Below are positions 9,246-18,604 of a DNA stretch of 64,000 nucleotides, piece by piece. The notes beneath the pieces are model-generated. The model saw only the letters and a list, made by a program, of their open reading frames with translations. It did no database searches and was not told where the DNA came from. Position numbers and translations under genes: made by a program. How positions within the stretch are numbered: position 1 is the stretch's first letter; every line of letters begins with the position of its first letter. The stretch comes from Streptomyces sp. NBC_01262 (GTDB lineage Bacteria > Actinomycetota > Actinomycetes > Streptomycetales > Streptomycetaceae): NCBI RefSeq assembly GCF_036226365.1, contig NZ_CP108462.1, positions 6,790,501 through 6,854,500 of the forward strand, in the 5' to 3' direction.

Positions 9246-9671
9246 GTGACGACTGCTGTAGATCCGGAGGAGGCTCGCCAGGAACTGGAGGCCAAGTTGC
9301 TGGTGGACACCGTGCGCATCACTCACCCCACCAGCACGCCAGTCCTGGACGTGGTTACTGGGCTGATCGGCCCGGTCCCCGTGGAACTCGTCTACGAAGG
9401 CCCCGGCGCGGTGTTGTCGGGGCACGGTCAGGTCACTGCCCAGCACCTCCTCGGGTTGGAGTGGCTGGACGACACTGTGTCGTGGTACCGGCTGCTTACC
9501 CCCATCTCAGCGCCCCTGCCTGCCCGTTACGACCGGGTGGAGGTCATCGCGGCGGCTGCGGAGCATTCGGCGACGCTGGGTCGTGTGTGGCAGGTCCTTG
9601 ATCCGTCAGAGGCATCGACCGTCGAGATCGCTCGGGTGACGCGCCTGGACGAGATCACGACGCCTGGCTGA
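9246..9671 (+). CDS. Phage neck/connector-region protein, DUF6093 type (copy 2)
   Basis: GTG 9246 gives 141 residues, only 5 bp after copy 1. Shared landmarks with copy 1 include L(T/V)DTVRI, a VYEGPGAVLS/VHEGSGAVFS strand, WYRLLTP/RYRLLTP and GR(V/I)WQ/WK-x-x-D. A tandem pair is unusual, because I expect one such gene per phage, so it probably arose by duplication or by recombination between related phages. Confidence 0.62.
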   Translation: MTTAVDPEEARQELEAKLLVDTVRITHPTSTPVLDVVTGLIGPVPVELVYEGPGAVLSGHGQVTAQHLLGLEWLDDTVSWYRLLTPISAPLPARYDRVEVIAAAAEHSATLGRVWQVLDPSEASTVEIARVTRLDEITTPG

Positions 9672-9741
9672 CCAGTGAGCCTGCTGGCGGCAAACGCATA
9701 AGCTGAGATATGTGCCAACGTTGGAGAGTGGAGGACCTATT

Positions 9742-10143
9742 TTGGCCGCCGAGGTGCACCCGGTGAAGGTGACCGCCCGCGCCGGTGAGGCTGTGGTGGA
9801 GGTCGGCGGGCACGATGTGTCCCGGTTTTTGGCCGCCTACACGATCACTCAGCGGGCCGGTGCCGAAGCCGAGATGGTGGTGTTCCTCGCGGCGAATGCG
9901 GCCGGGGCCGCCGTGTTCGAGGGAACGGTGCGCGTTGTGGTCGGCGAGCCGCCGGACCCTGGCCCGGCGGCCGCCGCGTTTCTGGAGGCGATGGACGCGG
10001 CGCAGTTGGAGAAGAGCGTGCTGGCGCGGCATGACCTGATGGATGGCGGTCCGCATGAATTGACCCGTGCCATGCTCGCTCAACTTCGCGAATGGGCGCT
10101 TGGCCAGTGGCATCCCGATGGGCACCAGGAGCAGGAGGAGTAG
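9742..10143 (+). CDS. Small phage structural-region protein
   Basis: I prefer TTG 9742, which has GGAGG 8 nt upstream; GTG 9712 is an in-frame alternative without a ribosome site. The 133 residues include a beta-rich N-terminus (VKVTARAGEAVVEVGGHDVSRFL) and a helical C-terminus (GPHELTRAMLAQLREWA). It matches no named family I know, but its position between connector-type and gp10-type genes suggests a head-tail joining or tail-assembly role. Confidence 0.55.
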   Translation: MAAEVHPVKVTARAGEAVVEVGGHDVSRFLAAYTITQRAGAEAEMVVFLAANAAGAAVFEGTVRVVVGEPPDPGPAAAAFLEAMDAAQLEKSVLARHDLMDGGPHELTRAMLAQLREWALGQWHPDGHQEQEE

Positions 10144-10146
10144 ACC

Positions 10147-10584
10147 GTGGCGTCCTCGCTCAATCCACAGCCGAATGCGCACGCGCTCGCGGGCGTGTAC
10201 AGCAACGCTGCGCAGGTCGCAGCCAGGCTGGACGCTCGCGCTGCGAGCACCCTGCCGGAGGTGACGGGCGTGGTGCAGCACTACGCGATGCTGCTGGAGA
10301 CCCGGATCAAGGCCAATGCGTCCGGTCGGCCGGGCCCGAATGCCCCGACCGGTGACTATCGCAGGTCGTGGACGCACGAAGTGTCCTCGGACGGGGTGAA
10401 CGTCACTGCGGTTGTCGGCACCAACAAGCCGCAGGCCCAGCGCCTTGAGTACGGCTTCACCGGAGCGGACTCGCTCGGGCGTGTCTTCAACCAGCCTCCC
10501 TATCCCCATGTCGGCCCTGCGCTGGAGGAGATCCGGCCGCTGTTCCTGGCCGCGCTCGACCAGGCGATCGGCGACCGCGCGTGA
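10147..10584 (+). CDS. HK97 gp10-like head-tail joining protein
   Basis: The product is 145 residues from GTG 10147. The C-terminal pattern AQRLEYGF...NQPPYPHVGPALEE is characteristic of the HK97 gp10 family of tail-attachment/completion proteins. An N-terminal helical region and a GRPGPNAPTGDYRRSW segment also fit. The stop overlaps the next start by GTGA. Confidence 0.8.
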   Translation: MASSLNPQPNAHALAGVYSNAAQVAARLDARAASTLPEVTGVVQHYAMLLETRIKANASGRPGPNAPTGDYRRSWTHEVSSDGVNVTAVVGTNKPQAQRLEYGFTGADSLGRVFNQPPYPHVGPALEEIRPLFLAALDQAIGDRA

Positions 10585-10840
10585 GCGACGGCACGTTCAC
10601 CGCCGACCGGCATGCGGCGGTTGCCGAGGTGTGCCAACGGCACGGGTACGGGCTGTTGTCCCGCATGGTCATGGCCGCCGAAGTCGTGGACGACGACGGA
10701 TCGATAGGTCTGTTGGTTGGCACGTCCCGTCCGAGATGGCGGTGTGGGACCGGATGGGGATGCTCAGCTACGGCTGCGGGACGCGGAGGCCGGCGTCATC
10801 GCCGGACGCCTCCACGATGGGTGACGACGAAGAGGAGTGA
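10581..10840 (+). pseudogene. Broken phage tail-region gene (apparent indels)
   Basis: Coding potential starts at GTG 10581 (VSDGTFTADRH...EVVDDDGSIGLLV). It continues in the -1 frame from about 10725 (WHVPSEMAVWDRMGMLSYG), then for a stretch in a further -1 frame (LRDAEAGVIAGRLHD, 10766-10818). A return to the middle frame would end GDDEEE at 10840, right before the next gene. At least two single-base losses are implied, one of them plausibly a lost C in GGCCTG near 10766. No single frame gives a sensible protein. Either the gene is decayed or the sequence contains base-call errors. Confidence 0.6.
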
Positions 10841-10842
10841 AG

Positions 10843-11280
10843 ATGCCCGTCTCCGGACGGCTGGTATCCCTGGCGGTGCAGTCGATGCTGGCCACCACGA
10901 CGACCCGATCTTGCGGATACGGCACTGCGCCGATCTCGACCAGCACGCCCACTGGGGCGACTGTGCCGTACAGCGTGTTGTATCCACTGGGCGTCACAAC
11001 CTCCGGGCCTCCATACGGCGATGGGGACGCTGACGCGCGTGTGTTGTTCCAGGTCACCTCAGTCGCCTCCACAGCCGAGCAGGTGGAATGGATGGCCGAC
11101 AAGGTCCGTACGGCTCTGCTTGGCCGGACAACGGGTGGTGACTTCGCCACGGCGATCACTGTCGCTGGGTGCTTGGTGATCGGCCGGGAGCTGGACAAGG
11201 AGGAAGGCATCAGTGTCAGCGGTGGCGTATACAGTTATGTACAGCGGTACGTCGTCACCGTGACCACTCTTGGGTCCTGA
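10843..11280 (+). CDS. Phage tail terminator/completion-like protein
   Basis: ATG 10843 follows GAGGAG by about 6 nt and gives 145 residues. The order of segments, VQSMLATTTTRSCGYGTAP then VPYSVLYPLG then ADARVLFQVTSVASTAEQVEWMADKVR then a beta-rich end with YVQRYVV, fits minor tail-completion proteins lying between gp10-type and tail-tube genes. The function is inferred mainly from position and fold-like pattern. Confidence 0.6.
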   Translation: MPVSGRLVSLAVQSMLATTTTRSCGYGTAPISTSTPTGATVPYSVLYPLGVTTSGPPYGDGDADARVLFQVTSVASTAEQVEWMADKVRTALLGRTTGGDFATAITVAGCLVIGRELDKEEGISVSGGVYSYVQRYVVTVTTLGS

Positions 11281-11425
11281 CGTATCGGCTACCTCACCGC
11301 GGAGGCCCTCTCGCGGACGCCCGGCCACACCGGCACGGGCCGCATCCCCTTTCGCGTTATGCGATTTTCGGGGACGGGCCTCCGGCGTGTGCTCTGGGGG
11401 CTGGGTCCTCAGAGAGTGAATCTAC

Positions 11426-11911
11426 GTGGGCACCACGCAGCAGCGGTTCATGCGCCGCGGAATCACCAAGTTCTACTTCATCAAGGCAATCGCCGCATCC
11501 AGCAACATCCCCTCGCGCGCCGAACTGACCGGCGCTACCGACCTGTCCGGCGCCATCTCGGACGTGGAGGGATGGGCGCTGGAGAACACCCCGCTCGATA
11601 CCCCGGACATGGGGAGCACCTTCAGCACCTCCATTCCGGGAGAGGACAAGGCGGACAACAGCTCGCTGACCTTCTACGAGGACAAGGTCAGCGACACCCT
11701 GGAGACGCTGCTGCCCAAGGGCGTTGAGGGGTACGTCGTCATCCTCCGCAAGGGCGACATCATCGGCAGCAAGAGCATGGACACCTTTCCCGTTCGCGTC
11801 GGAAGCCGCGCCGCTGCCTACACGGCGTCGGCGGAGCCCGCGAAGTTCAAGGTGGCGTTCTCGATCTCCGACGAGCCCGTCCTTGACGCCGCCGTGCCGG
11901 CCGCGGCCTGA
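11426..11911 (+). CDS. Phage major tail (tube) protein
   Basis: GTG 11426 starts a 161-residue protein whose N-terminus (GTTQQRFMRRGITKFYFIKAI) and repeated beta-strand/turn pattern (DLSGAISDVEGWALENTPLDTPDMGSTFSTSIPGEDKADNSSLTFYED) are typical of siphophage tail-tube subunits. Its slot just before the frameshifted chaperone pair and the tape measure gene supports this strongly. Confidence 0.78.
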   Translation: MGTTQQRFMRRGITKFYFIKAIAASSNIPSRAELTGATDLSGAISDVEGWALENTPLDTPDMGSTFSTSIPGEDKADNSSLTFYEDKVSDTLETLLPKGVEGYVVILRKGDIIGSKSMDTFPVRVGSRAAAYTASAEPAKFKVAFSISDEPVLDAAVPAAA

Positions 11912-11927
11912 GGGAAGGGGATGCCGC

Positions 11928-12542
11928 ATGACCACCACCATCAGTCTGCCTGAGCCTCCGGCCGCCGTCGTTGCCCGTGATCCGCACTGGGCGGCGAAGA
12001 TGGCCCGGTTGCGGGCCCGCAAGCTCCCCGAGCGCATCCTGTCCTTCGTCGACGACCAGGCCCTCAAGCAAGCTCTGTCGGATGCCGCGTTGGCGCTGGC
12101 GAAGGTCCGCGCAGCTGCCAACGCCGCGTCGATCGAACAAGAGGTGCCTGAGGAACAGCGTGAGGAGTGGGTGCAGGCTCAGCCTGAGGTGCTGGCCGCC
12201 TCCGCCGCGCTGGACGAGGCGCAGCGCGTTTTGGCCGAGGCGACGCTGACTCTGACGTTCCGGGGACTGCCCCGTCCGGTGTGGGAGCAGCTGCTTCGTG
12301 AGCATCCGCCGACGGAGGCGCAGGCCGACGCCGGGATGGAGTACAACGTCGAGACCTTCCCCGCCGCTTTGATCTCCGCCAGCCATGTCGAGCGGGACGA
12401 GGCGGACGCAGAGGTGCCCGGCATGAGCGTGGAGGACGCGCAGGAACTCTTGGACGCCTGGCCGGACAGTGAGGCCAAGGCGCTGTTCACGGCGGCGCTC
12501 ATGGTGAACCAGACCCTTCGGGCGGACCTGGGAAAAGGCTGA
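11928..12542 (+). CDS. Tail assembly chaperone (gpG-like)
   Basis: ATG 11928 follows GGAAGGGG and gives 204 residues. The C-terminal half carries a TFRGLPRPVWEQLLREHPPTEAQADAG...FPAALISA segment typical of actinophage tail chaperones. It ends in CTG-GGA-AAA-GGC-TGA, placing a G-GGA-AAA slippery heptamer two codons before the stop. A fraction of ribosomes should shift to the -1 frame and make a fused 314-residue GT-type chaperone. Confidence 0.8.
   Translation: MTTTISLPEPPAAVVARDPHWAAKMARLRARKLPERILSFVDDQALKQALSDAALALAKVRAAANAASIEQEVPEEQREEWVQAQPEVLAASAALDEAQRVLAEATLTLTFRGLPRPVWEQLLREHPPTEAQADAGMEYNVETFPAALISASHVERDEADAEVPGMSVEDAQELLDAWPDSEAKALFTAALMVNQTLRADLGKG
12530..12536 (+). promoter_or_regulatory. 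Programmed -1 frameshift slippery heptamer G-GGA-AAA
   Basis: The heptamer GGGAAAA is phased as G-GGA-AAA relative to the upstream gene, 3 nt before its TGA. Slipping back one base enters the frame of 12536-12871, which is open without interruption. This has the X-XXY-YYZ form and closely resembles the lambda G/GT site (G-GGA-AAG). Confidence 0.85.
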
Positions 12543-12871
12543 TCGCAGACCCCGGGTTTCGGGCGGAGATGGAGGTGTGCGCCTCCTACGGCATTCCGCA
12601 CTCGAAGTTCCTGGGGGCTGGTGACGGCCGCTGGACGGGACTGGACCGGGCCAAGGCGGTCGCGTATCTGGCCTACACGCGGGCGGTGTGCGAGGGCTGT
12701 GGAACCCGCGCGGCTGAGTGGGACGACGAGAGCGGCGGCGACCGGTTCGCATACGTGCCGTTCACGTCCCGCTGTCCGGGGTGCGAGCTGATCGAGATGG
12801 AGCGGGAGCAGGTTCCAGAGGGTGCAGAGGCGCGCGGGGTCAAGATCGGGCTCAAGCCCAGAGAGGGATGA
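12536..12871 (+). CDS. -1 frame extension of the tail assembly chaperone (T part)
   Basis: From the slip site the -1 frame is open for 111 residues: RLIADPGFRAEMEVCASYGIPHSKFLG, then a CEGCGTRAAEW ... CPGCEL pair of CxxC motifs that could bind zinc. An internal ATG at 12569 lacks a clear ribosome site, so fusion through frameshifting is the likelier route. The stop overlaps the tape-measure start (ATGA). Confidence 0.78.
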   Translation, partial: RLIADPGFRAEMEVCASYGIPHSKFLGAGDGRWTGLDRAKAVAYLAYTRAVCEGCGTRAAEWDDESGGDRFAYVPFTSRCPGCELIEMEREQVPEGAEARGVKIGLKPREG

Positions 12872-15800
12872 ACGTGGCCTCCGGCTACACCCTGTACGTC
12901 AACCTCCTCGCCAACACTGGCGGGCTGACCAGCGGCCTGCGAGGCGCGGCGGGGCAGCTTCGGTCATTCGACGGACAGCTTGCGGGGCTGGGCGGGCGTC
13001 TGGGCGCGGTGCAGACCGCTACCCGGCAGCTCGCTCGTGCCCATGCCGCTGCTTCGGCGGAGCTCGTTCGCTCCCAGGCTCGGGTAGCGCAGGCATCGCA
13101 GCGTGCGGCCACCGCCCAGCAGGTGGTCGCACGAGCGAACAGGGCGCAGGCACTGGCGGCGTCCCTCGCTGCACGGGCCCAGGCGGCGCAAAGCGTACAG
13201 GCAGCGGCGGGCGAGCGGGCCGCGCGAGCCCAGTCCGTCGCGCAGACGATGGCCGCTCGCGCCCAGGCCACCGCCGGGCGGGGCGCCGCCGCAGCGGCTC
13301 GTACGGCTGCGGCGGCGCAGGCCGCCGCGACGAGCGCCGCCCAGGCGCACGCCGCCGCTCAGGCGCGAGCGGTGACGTTGCAACAGGCGGCCACCCGCTC
13401 CGCCGGTGTCGCACGGCGCGCGTCGGTAGGGCTTGCGGACTCGGAAGCGCGGGCCCTCGCGGCGGTTGCCGCTCGGGATGAAGCGCAGCGGGCCGCCGCC
13501 CGCACCGCGCTGGCGTCGGCGGGGCAGGTGGCCCGCGCCGAGGGTCAGCTCGCGACGGCCCGATCCGCGAACACGGCACGTCTCGCGCAACAAGGACTCG
13601 TGATTGGCGCTGTCCTCGGTTTCGGGGTCGCCAACGCCATCGCTCTGGAGCGGGCGATGGCCAACGTCCTGGCGATCTCGCGGCAGATCACCAGCGACAA
13701 CGTCGAGGCCTTGACCGACCAGATCGTGCGGTTGTCCACCGAACTGCCGCAGAGCGCCGAGCAACTGGCCGAGGGCCTGTACCAGATCGTCTCCACCGGC
13801 TTTGACGGGTCGGACGCCATGAGCATTCTGACGGTCGCGGCGCGCGGCGCGGCAGCTGGCCTGACGACGACGGAGACCTCCGCCCGCGCGCTGCTGGGTG
13901 TCCTGAAGGCGTACGGCATGCCTGCCTCGCAGGCCGCCGACGTGATGGACACGATGTTCCAGACCGTCAACCTGGGCGTCATCTCCTTCGAGGAGCTGGC
14001 GCAGCAGCTCGGCGATGTCGTGCCGATGGCGGCCGCCGCCGGCGTCGAGTTCGATGACCTGTCCAGCGCGCTTGCGGCGATCACCCTGGCGGGCATACCC
14101 GCAGCCGAAGGCGCGACCGCGCTGAACATGCTGATGACCCGGCTCATGAAGCCCACCCAGGAGCTGCGGGAGGCCATCAAGGGTCTGGGGTACGAGTCGG
14201 CGGCTTCGGCGGTCCAGCAGGACGGCCTCTACGTGGTGATCGGCAAGCTGAACACGGTCACCAACGGCAGCGCCGAGGCGATCACCAACATGTTCAAGGA
14301 CATCCGAGCTGTGCGGGCCGTGCTCGCGCTCGTTGCGGCGGATGGGCAGAACTACGCGTCCACCTACGAGGGGATCTCCAGCGAAGTCGAGCGGGCGGGG
14401 GCGACGCAGCGCGCGTACGCGATCCAGATGGACACGACCGCAGGGCAGTGGTCATTGTTCGCGAACCAGGCTCGCGCGCTGGGCATCGACCTGGGCCGGG
14501 CGTTGCTGCCCGCGCTGCGGGCGGTCGGAGAGGCGCTGAACATCTACGGCAGCGCGGTCAACGACCTGCCGGGCCCGGTCAAGACCCTCATCGGGGTACT
14601 AGCGGCACTCACGGCTGCCGGGCTGCTGGCTAGCGCCGGATTCATGAAGCTGACCACGCAGGTGGCCGCCTTCCGCACGCAACTTGCCGTGGCCCGTGCC
14701 GGCGGCGCCCTGATGCCCGCAGTGATGGCTGGCGCGGGTCTGGCCGTGGCGGGCCTGACGGGAATCCTCGCCGTTGCCACGATCGGCTACGCCGCCTACT
14801 CGGCGTCCAAGCAGCAGGCGAAGGACGCCACCGAGGACCTGGTGGCCGCCCTGAAGTCCGAGCGGGAAGAAGGCGACGCCGGAGGCGGCATCCGCAAGCT
14901 GACCGAGCAGGTCACCGGCGGGAACTTCGCGGACTACATGCGGGCCATCGGCGTGGACATTGACGAGGCCGTGGATGCGATCGCGTCCGGCGGGGCAAAG
15001 CTCGACGCGCTCTATGCCAAGGCCCGGACCTTGCGGAACAAGGGCTTGGGAATCGTCGACTCCGACATGACGCCGGACGAGAAGGAACGCGCTCTGTCCG
15101 ATGCCCGCAACGCCGAGAAGGTCCTCAAGCAGCGGCGGGATATCTGGACGACCGCCGTTAAGAAGGAAGCCGACCTCGCCGAGCAGATGGCGATCGTCCA
15201 GGCGAAGATCAACCAGCAGAAGACGGGTGCCTTCGGGCAGTGGACCCCGGACATGCTGCTGCCCACTGACAAGAACGGGGCTCCCCAGTACACCAAGGAG
15301 ATGGAAGCCCTCGCCAAGGCCGTGGGCGATGCCGTGGACCCTGCGCGAGCGTTCCAAAAGGCACAGAGTGCTGCGGCCGAGGCGATGCGCAAGGCGGGCA
15401 AGAACGCCGACGACGCCAAGGTCAAGCTCCGCGACTACATGAGGGAGTTGCGTGAGCAGCGCGACGCGCAGCGCGACTTCCAGAGCAATCTGTCCGAGCT
15501 GGCGCTGGCCGGCTACACGCCGCTGGTGGACCACTTTGCTGAGCTGGGCGTGGAGTCCGCGCCGATGCTGGCCGAGCTGGTGAAGGACCTGAAGAACGGC
15601 AAGACGAAGATCGTCGACGAGATGCAGTCGATCATCGAGGAGGACGCCAGCCGCACCACCGAGGCATACCGGCTCAGCCTGGAGCAGTTGCCGGGGATCG
15701 CCGCCCGCTACGGCGAGAAGATCGCGCGGGCGTGGGCCAAGGCAGGCGAGACCAACGACTCGGCCGCGTTCGGGAAAGTCACCAAGCAGGTGGCCATGCT

Positions 15801-17688
15801 GGACCTCGGCAAGGCGGTGCAGCAGTCCAGCGAGAAGGCGCGGGCGGAGTTCAGCCGCGGCATGGACCTGATCGCCCAGGTCGCGAAGCGGAAGGGCAAG
15901 GACGCCGCCGACGTTCTGAAGCAGGCCCTCCTCAAGGGCGATGTGCAGGGCGCCATGTCGCAGCTGCAGGCGACGTATGGCGCAGACCTGCCGATCACCG
16001 CTCCCGACCTGTCGAAGGTCGTCGGAGCGTTCAAGGCAGCGGGCAAGGACTCGAACGCCGAGTGGGCGGCGATGCTCGACGTGATCGCCCAGGTATCCCG
16101 GACGAAGGGCACCCAGGCAGCTGCCGCGCTCACCGCCGCGCTGCTGTCGGGCGATATGGCGGCGGTCCAGCAGCAGCTGAACGACATCGGCGTCGCGGTG
16201 TGGCGCATCCCGGGTCAGAAGCAGATCAGCGTCTCCGTGAACGCGCCGAGCCAGGTGACCATCCCGGTCGTCCTCCTGCGGAAGGCCTCGTCGTGGGACC
16301 AGGACGCCAATGGTGTCCCGGACACGATCCAAAAGCGCGCTGACGGCGCAGTCGTGGACTACTACGCGAACGGCGGAGTGCGCCATGAACGGCACGTCGC
16401 GCAGATCGCCCCGGCTGGCGCGTGGCGCGTGTGGGCGGAAGAATCCACCGGCGGGGAAGCCTATATTCCGCTCGCGTCGTCCAAGCGGGGCCGCTCTCGG
16501 GCGATCGCCGAGGAAACGGTTCGGCGGCTCGGCGGCAAGGGCGTCCAGTGGTACGCCGACGGCGGCCTCACCGGCTGGTCCTACAGCCCGGCCTCGCTCT
16601 ACACCCTGTCCGGGATTGCTTCGGACTCCAAGGACAGCAAGGACAAGTTCAGCCTGGCCAAGTTCACCAAGAACCTGCGGACTTCCCTGAAGACCGCAGA
16701 CCGCTGGCGGCGGGACCTGGCAACGGTGGCCCGGCGTGCCGGCCAGGACGTCGCGGACGCCCTGGCCGATATGGGTGAGGACGGCATCGCCCTGACCCGC
16801 AAGATGGCCACCGGCAGCTCCAAATACCTCAAGCAGATGACGAAGGAACTGGAGGCGCTGGCGGCGGCATCGAGAGCATCGCTGGGCGATTTCACCACGC
16901 AGCTCAAGGCAGCGGTGAAGGACCAGCAGGCTTTCGAGGCCAACATCTCCAAGCTCGCAGCGATGGGCTACGGCGACCTGGCCCTGATGCTCGCTGAACA
17001 GGGCGACGAGGACGCCGAGGATCTGGCTGCCCAGGCGGTGAAGAGCAAGAAGAAGGCCAAAGCCGCGAACACGGCAGCGAAGGCCGCGGGCAAGACGCTC
17101 TCCGACGACGACCTCGCGGACCTGGTGCGCATCATCGGTGCGATCACATCCGGCAAGACCGGCATCCACGACGTGGCGGAGAAGACCGAGCTCGACGAGG
17201 ACCGCATCATCGAGGTCGCCAATCTCGGCAAGACCCGCATCAGCAAGGCTCTCGGCGGCAAGGCCAAGCAGTTCCTCGCCGACCTCACCCGCGCGAACAA
17301 GGGCCTGTCCTACGAGAACGGCGGCATCCTCACCCCCGGCATCTACGCCACCTCGGGCGGGATCGTGAAGTTCGCCGAACCCCAGAGCGGCGGTGAGGCA
17401 TTCATCCCGCTCGGCGGCAGCAAACGCGGCTCGGCGACCGCCGTCCTTGAGGACGTTGCGGCCAGATTCGGGTACGGGCTCACCTACGCATCGGCCAGCT
17501 CCGCCCGCCTGGTCGAGGCCCGCCCTGCCGGGGCCGTGCAGGTCGTGGTCGTGCGGGAGAAGCCCGAGGCGCTGATCGGCTCCATGCCGGTCACCGTCAA
17601 CGGTGGCGGCGACAAGAACACCGCGAGCGAGGTCGGCGCGGAGATCATGCGCCGCATCCGCAACGCCCAGCGAGGAGGACGCATCTGA
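12868..17688 (+). CDS. Phage tail tape measure protein
   Basis: 1606 residues from ATG 12868. There is a long Ala-rich coiled-coil N-terminus, a TP901-type core at about 260-500 (TDQIVRLSTELPQSAEQLAEGLYQIVSTGFDG ... TSARALLGVLKAYGM) and hydrophobic segments near 590-670 (LIGVLAALTAAGLLASAGF and AGAGLAVAGLTGILAVATIGY). The C-terminal half has two related blocks, each with a GGEAYIPL/GGEAFIPL-type motif followed by SKRG. Length sets tail length, so this predicts a long flexible siphophage tail. The stop overlaps the next start (TGATG). Confidence 0.92.
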   Translation: MNVASGYTLYVNLLANTGGLTSGLRGAAGQLRSFDGQLAGLGGRLGAVQTATRQLARAHAAASAELVRSQARVAQASQRAATAQQVVARANRAQALAASLAARAQAAQSVQAAAGERAARAQSVAQTMAARAQATAGRGAAAAARTAAAAQAAATSAAQAHAAAQARAVTLQQAATRSAGVARRASVGLADSEARALAAVAARDEAQRAAARTALASAGQVARAEGQLATARSANTARLAQQGLVIGAVLGFGVANAIALERAMANVLAISRQITSDNVEALTDQIVRLSTELPQSAEQLAEGLYQIVSTGFDGSDAMSILTVAARGAAAGLTTTETSARALLGVLKAYGMPASQAADVMDTMFQTVNLGVISFEELAQQLGDVVPMAAAAGVEFDDLSSALAAITLAGIPAAEGATALNMLMTRLMKPTQELREAIKGLGYESAASAVQQDGLYVVIGKLNTVTNGSAEAITNMFKDIRAVRAVLALVAADGQNYASTYEGISSEVERAGATQRAYAIQMDTTAGQWSLFANQARALGIDLGRALLPALRAVGEALNIYGSAVNDLPGPVKTLIGVLAALTAAGLLASAGFMKLTTQVAAFRTQLAVARAGGALMPAVMAGAGLAVAGLTGILAVATIGYAAYSASKQQAKDATEDLVAALKSEREEGDAGGGIRKLTEQVTGGNFADYMRAIGVDIDEAVDAIASGGAKLDALYAKARTLRNKGLGIVDSDMTPDEKERALSDARNAEKVLKQRRDIWTTAVKKEADLAEQMAIVQAKINQQKTGAFGQWTPDMLLPTDKNGAPQYTKEMEALAKAVGDAVDPARAFQKAQSAAAEAMRKAGKNADDAKVKLRDYMRELREQRDAQRDFQSNLSELALAGYTPLVDHFAELGVESAPMLAELVKDLKNGKTKIVDEMQSIIEEDASRTTEAYRLSLEQLPGIAARYGEKIARAWAKAGETNDSAAFGKVTKQVAMLDLGKAVQQSSEKARAEFSRGMDLIAQVAKRKGKDAADVLKQALLKGDVQGAMSQLQATYGADLPITAPDLSKVVGAFKAAGKDSNAEWAAMLDVIAQVSRTKGTQAAAALTAALLSGDMAAVQQQLNDIGVAVWRIPGQKQISVSVNAPSQVTIPVVLLRKASSWDQDANGVPDTIQKRADGAVVDYYANGGVRHERHVAQIAPAGAWRVWAEESTGGEAYIPLASSKRGRSRAIAEETVRRLGGKGVQWYADGGLTGWSYSPASLYTLSGIASDSKDSKDKFSLAKFTKNLRTSLKTADRWRRDLATVARRAGQDVADALADMGEDGIALTRKMATGSSKYLKQMTKELEALAAASRASLGDFTTQLKAAVKDQQAFEANISKLAAMGYGDLALMLAEQGDEDAEDLAAQAVKSKKKAKAANTAAKAAGKTLSDDDLADLVRIIGAITSGKTGIHDVAEKTELDEDRIIEVANLGKTRISKALGGKAKQFLADLTRANKGLSYENGGILTPGIYATSGGIVKFAEPQSGGEAFIPLGGSKRGSATAVLEDVAARFGYGLTYASASSARLVEARPAGAVQVVVVREKPEALIGSMPVTVNGGGDKNTASEVGAEIMRRIRNAQRGGRI

Positions 17689-18590
17689 TGGCGACGATTA
17701 CCGGTGACTGGCAGATCGACTTCGCCGGGGTCCTCCTCGGCCCCGACACCCCCTACTGGGTCAGTGACGTGACCGGTCTGGGCGCGCCGGAACTGCGCAC
17801 TCAGGACGTGGCCTTGGCCACCGATGATGGCGCGTTCCCCGGCGTGGACTACTACAGCCCGAGGATCGTGCAGATCGAGGCCGGCATCCGTACCCCCGGT
17901 GACGCAGCTGCAGCAGCGGACGCGCTGGCCGCTCTGCACCAGGCCGCCGCCGACCCGGACGTACGCAAGACCGCTGGTGCGCTGGCGGTGCTGCGGGTGC
18001 TGTGGCCAGGTCGCCAGGCGCGCCGCCTGTACGGCAGGGTGCGCAGAGTGGAGGAGATCTCGGCCGCGCAGACCATCTACGGCTGGATCCCTCTCACCCT
18101 GGAGTTCCACGCCACCGATCCCAGGTGGCACGACGACACGCCCCAGCAGGTGACGCTGCCGCTGGACATCTCCCAGGACGCGGAAGGGTTCAAGGCGCCG
18201 CTGGTGGCACCGATCACCACCGGCATAGCGGACCCCGAAACCCGGCCCGGCTGGGTCACCAACACCGGTGACCTGCCCGCCTGGCCCTCCATCAAGATCA
18301 CTGGCCCTGTCAGCAACCCGAGGGTGTGGATCGTGGAGACCGGGCAGGCGCTGGAGCTGTCGATCACCCTCGGGGTCGGGGAGTACGTGCAGATGGACAC
18401 GCGGCCCGGCACGCGCTGGGTGCTGCGCAACGGCTCCGGCAACGCCTCCTCCGCTCTCACCACGAGCTCACGCCTGGACCTGTTCACCATCCCGGCCGGG
18501 AAAACCAGCGAAGTGCGCTGGACCGCCACGGACTACACCAACACCAGCCGCCTCGCCATCGCTTGGCGGGACGCCTACACCGCGTTGTAA
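17688..18590 (+). CDS. Distal tail protein-like (Dit/phage tail family)
   Basis: A 300-residue protein starting at ATG 17688 within the tape-measure stop. The N-terminal segment WQIDFAGVLLGPDTPYWVSDVTGLGAPELRTQDVALATDDGAFPGVDYYSPR and the following LPLxLEFHATDPRW-type strand match the actinophage distal-tail proteins that connect tube to tip. Its position after the tape measure gene agrees. Confidence 0.75.
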   Translation: MATITGDWQIDFAGVLLGPDTPYWVSDVTGLGAPELRTQDVALATDDGAFPGVDYYSPRIVQIEAGIRTPGDAAAAADALAALHQAAADPDVRKTAGALAVLRVLWPGRQARRLYGRVRRVEEISAAQTIYGWIPLTLEFHATDPRWHDDTPQQVTLPLDISQDAEGFKAPLVAPITTGIADPETRPGWVTNTGDLPAWPSIKITGPVSNPRVWIVETGQALELSITLGVGEYVQMDTRPGTRWVLRNGSGNASSALTTSSRLDLFTIPAGKTSEVRWTATDYTNTSRLAIAWRDAYTAL

Positions 18591-18604
18591 GGAGCAGCAA
18601 ACCC

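Noticed and set aside
14599-17169. Long minus-strand open frame opposite the tape measure gene
   Set aside because: Antisense shadow in biased sequence; Arg/Leu/Gly-rich with no motif, whereas the plus strand encodes a clear tape measure protein.
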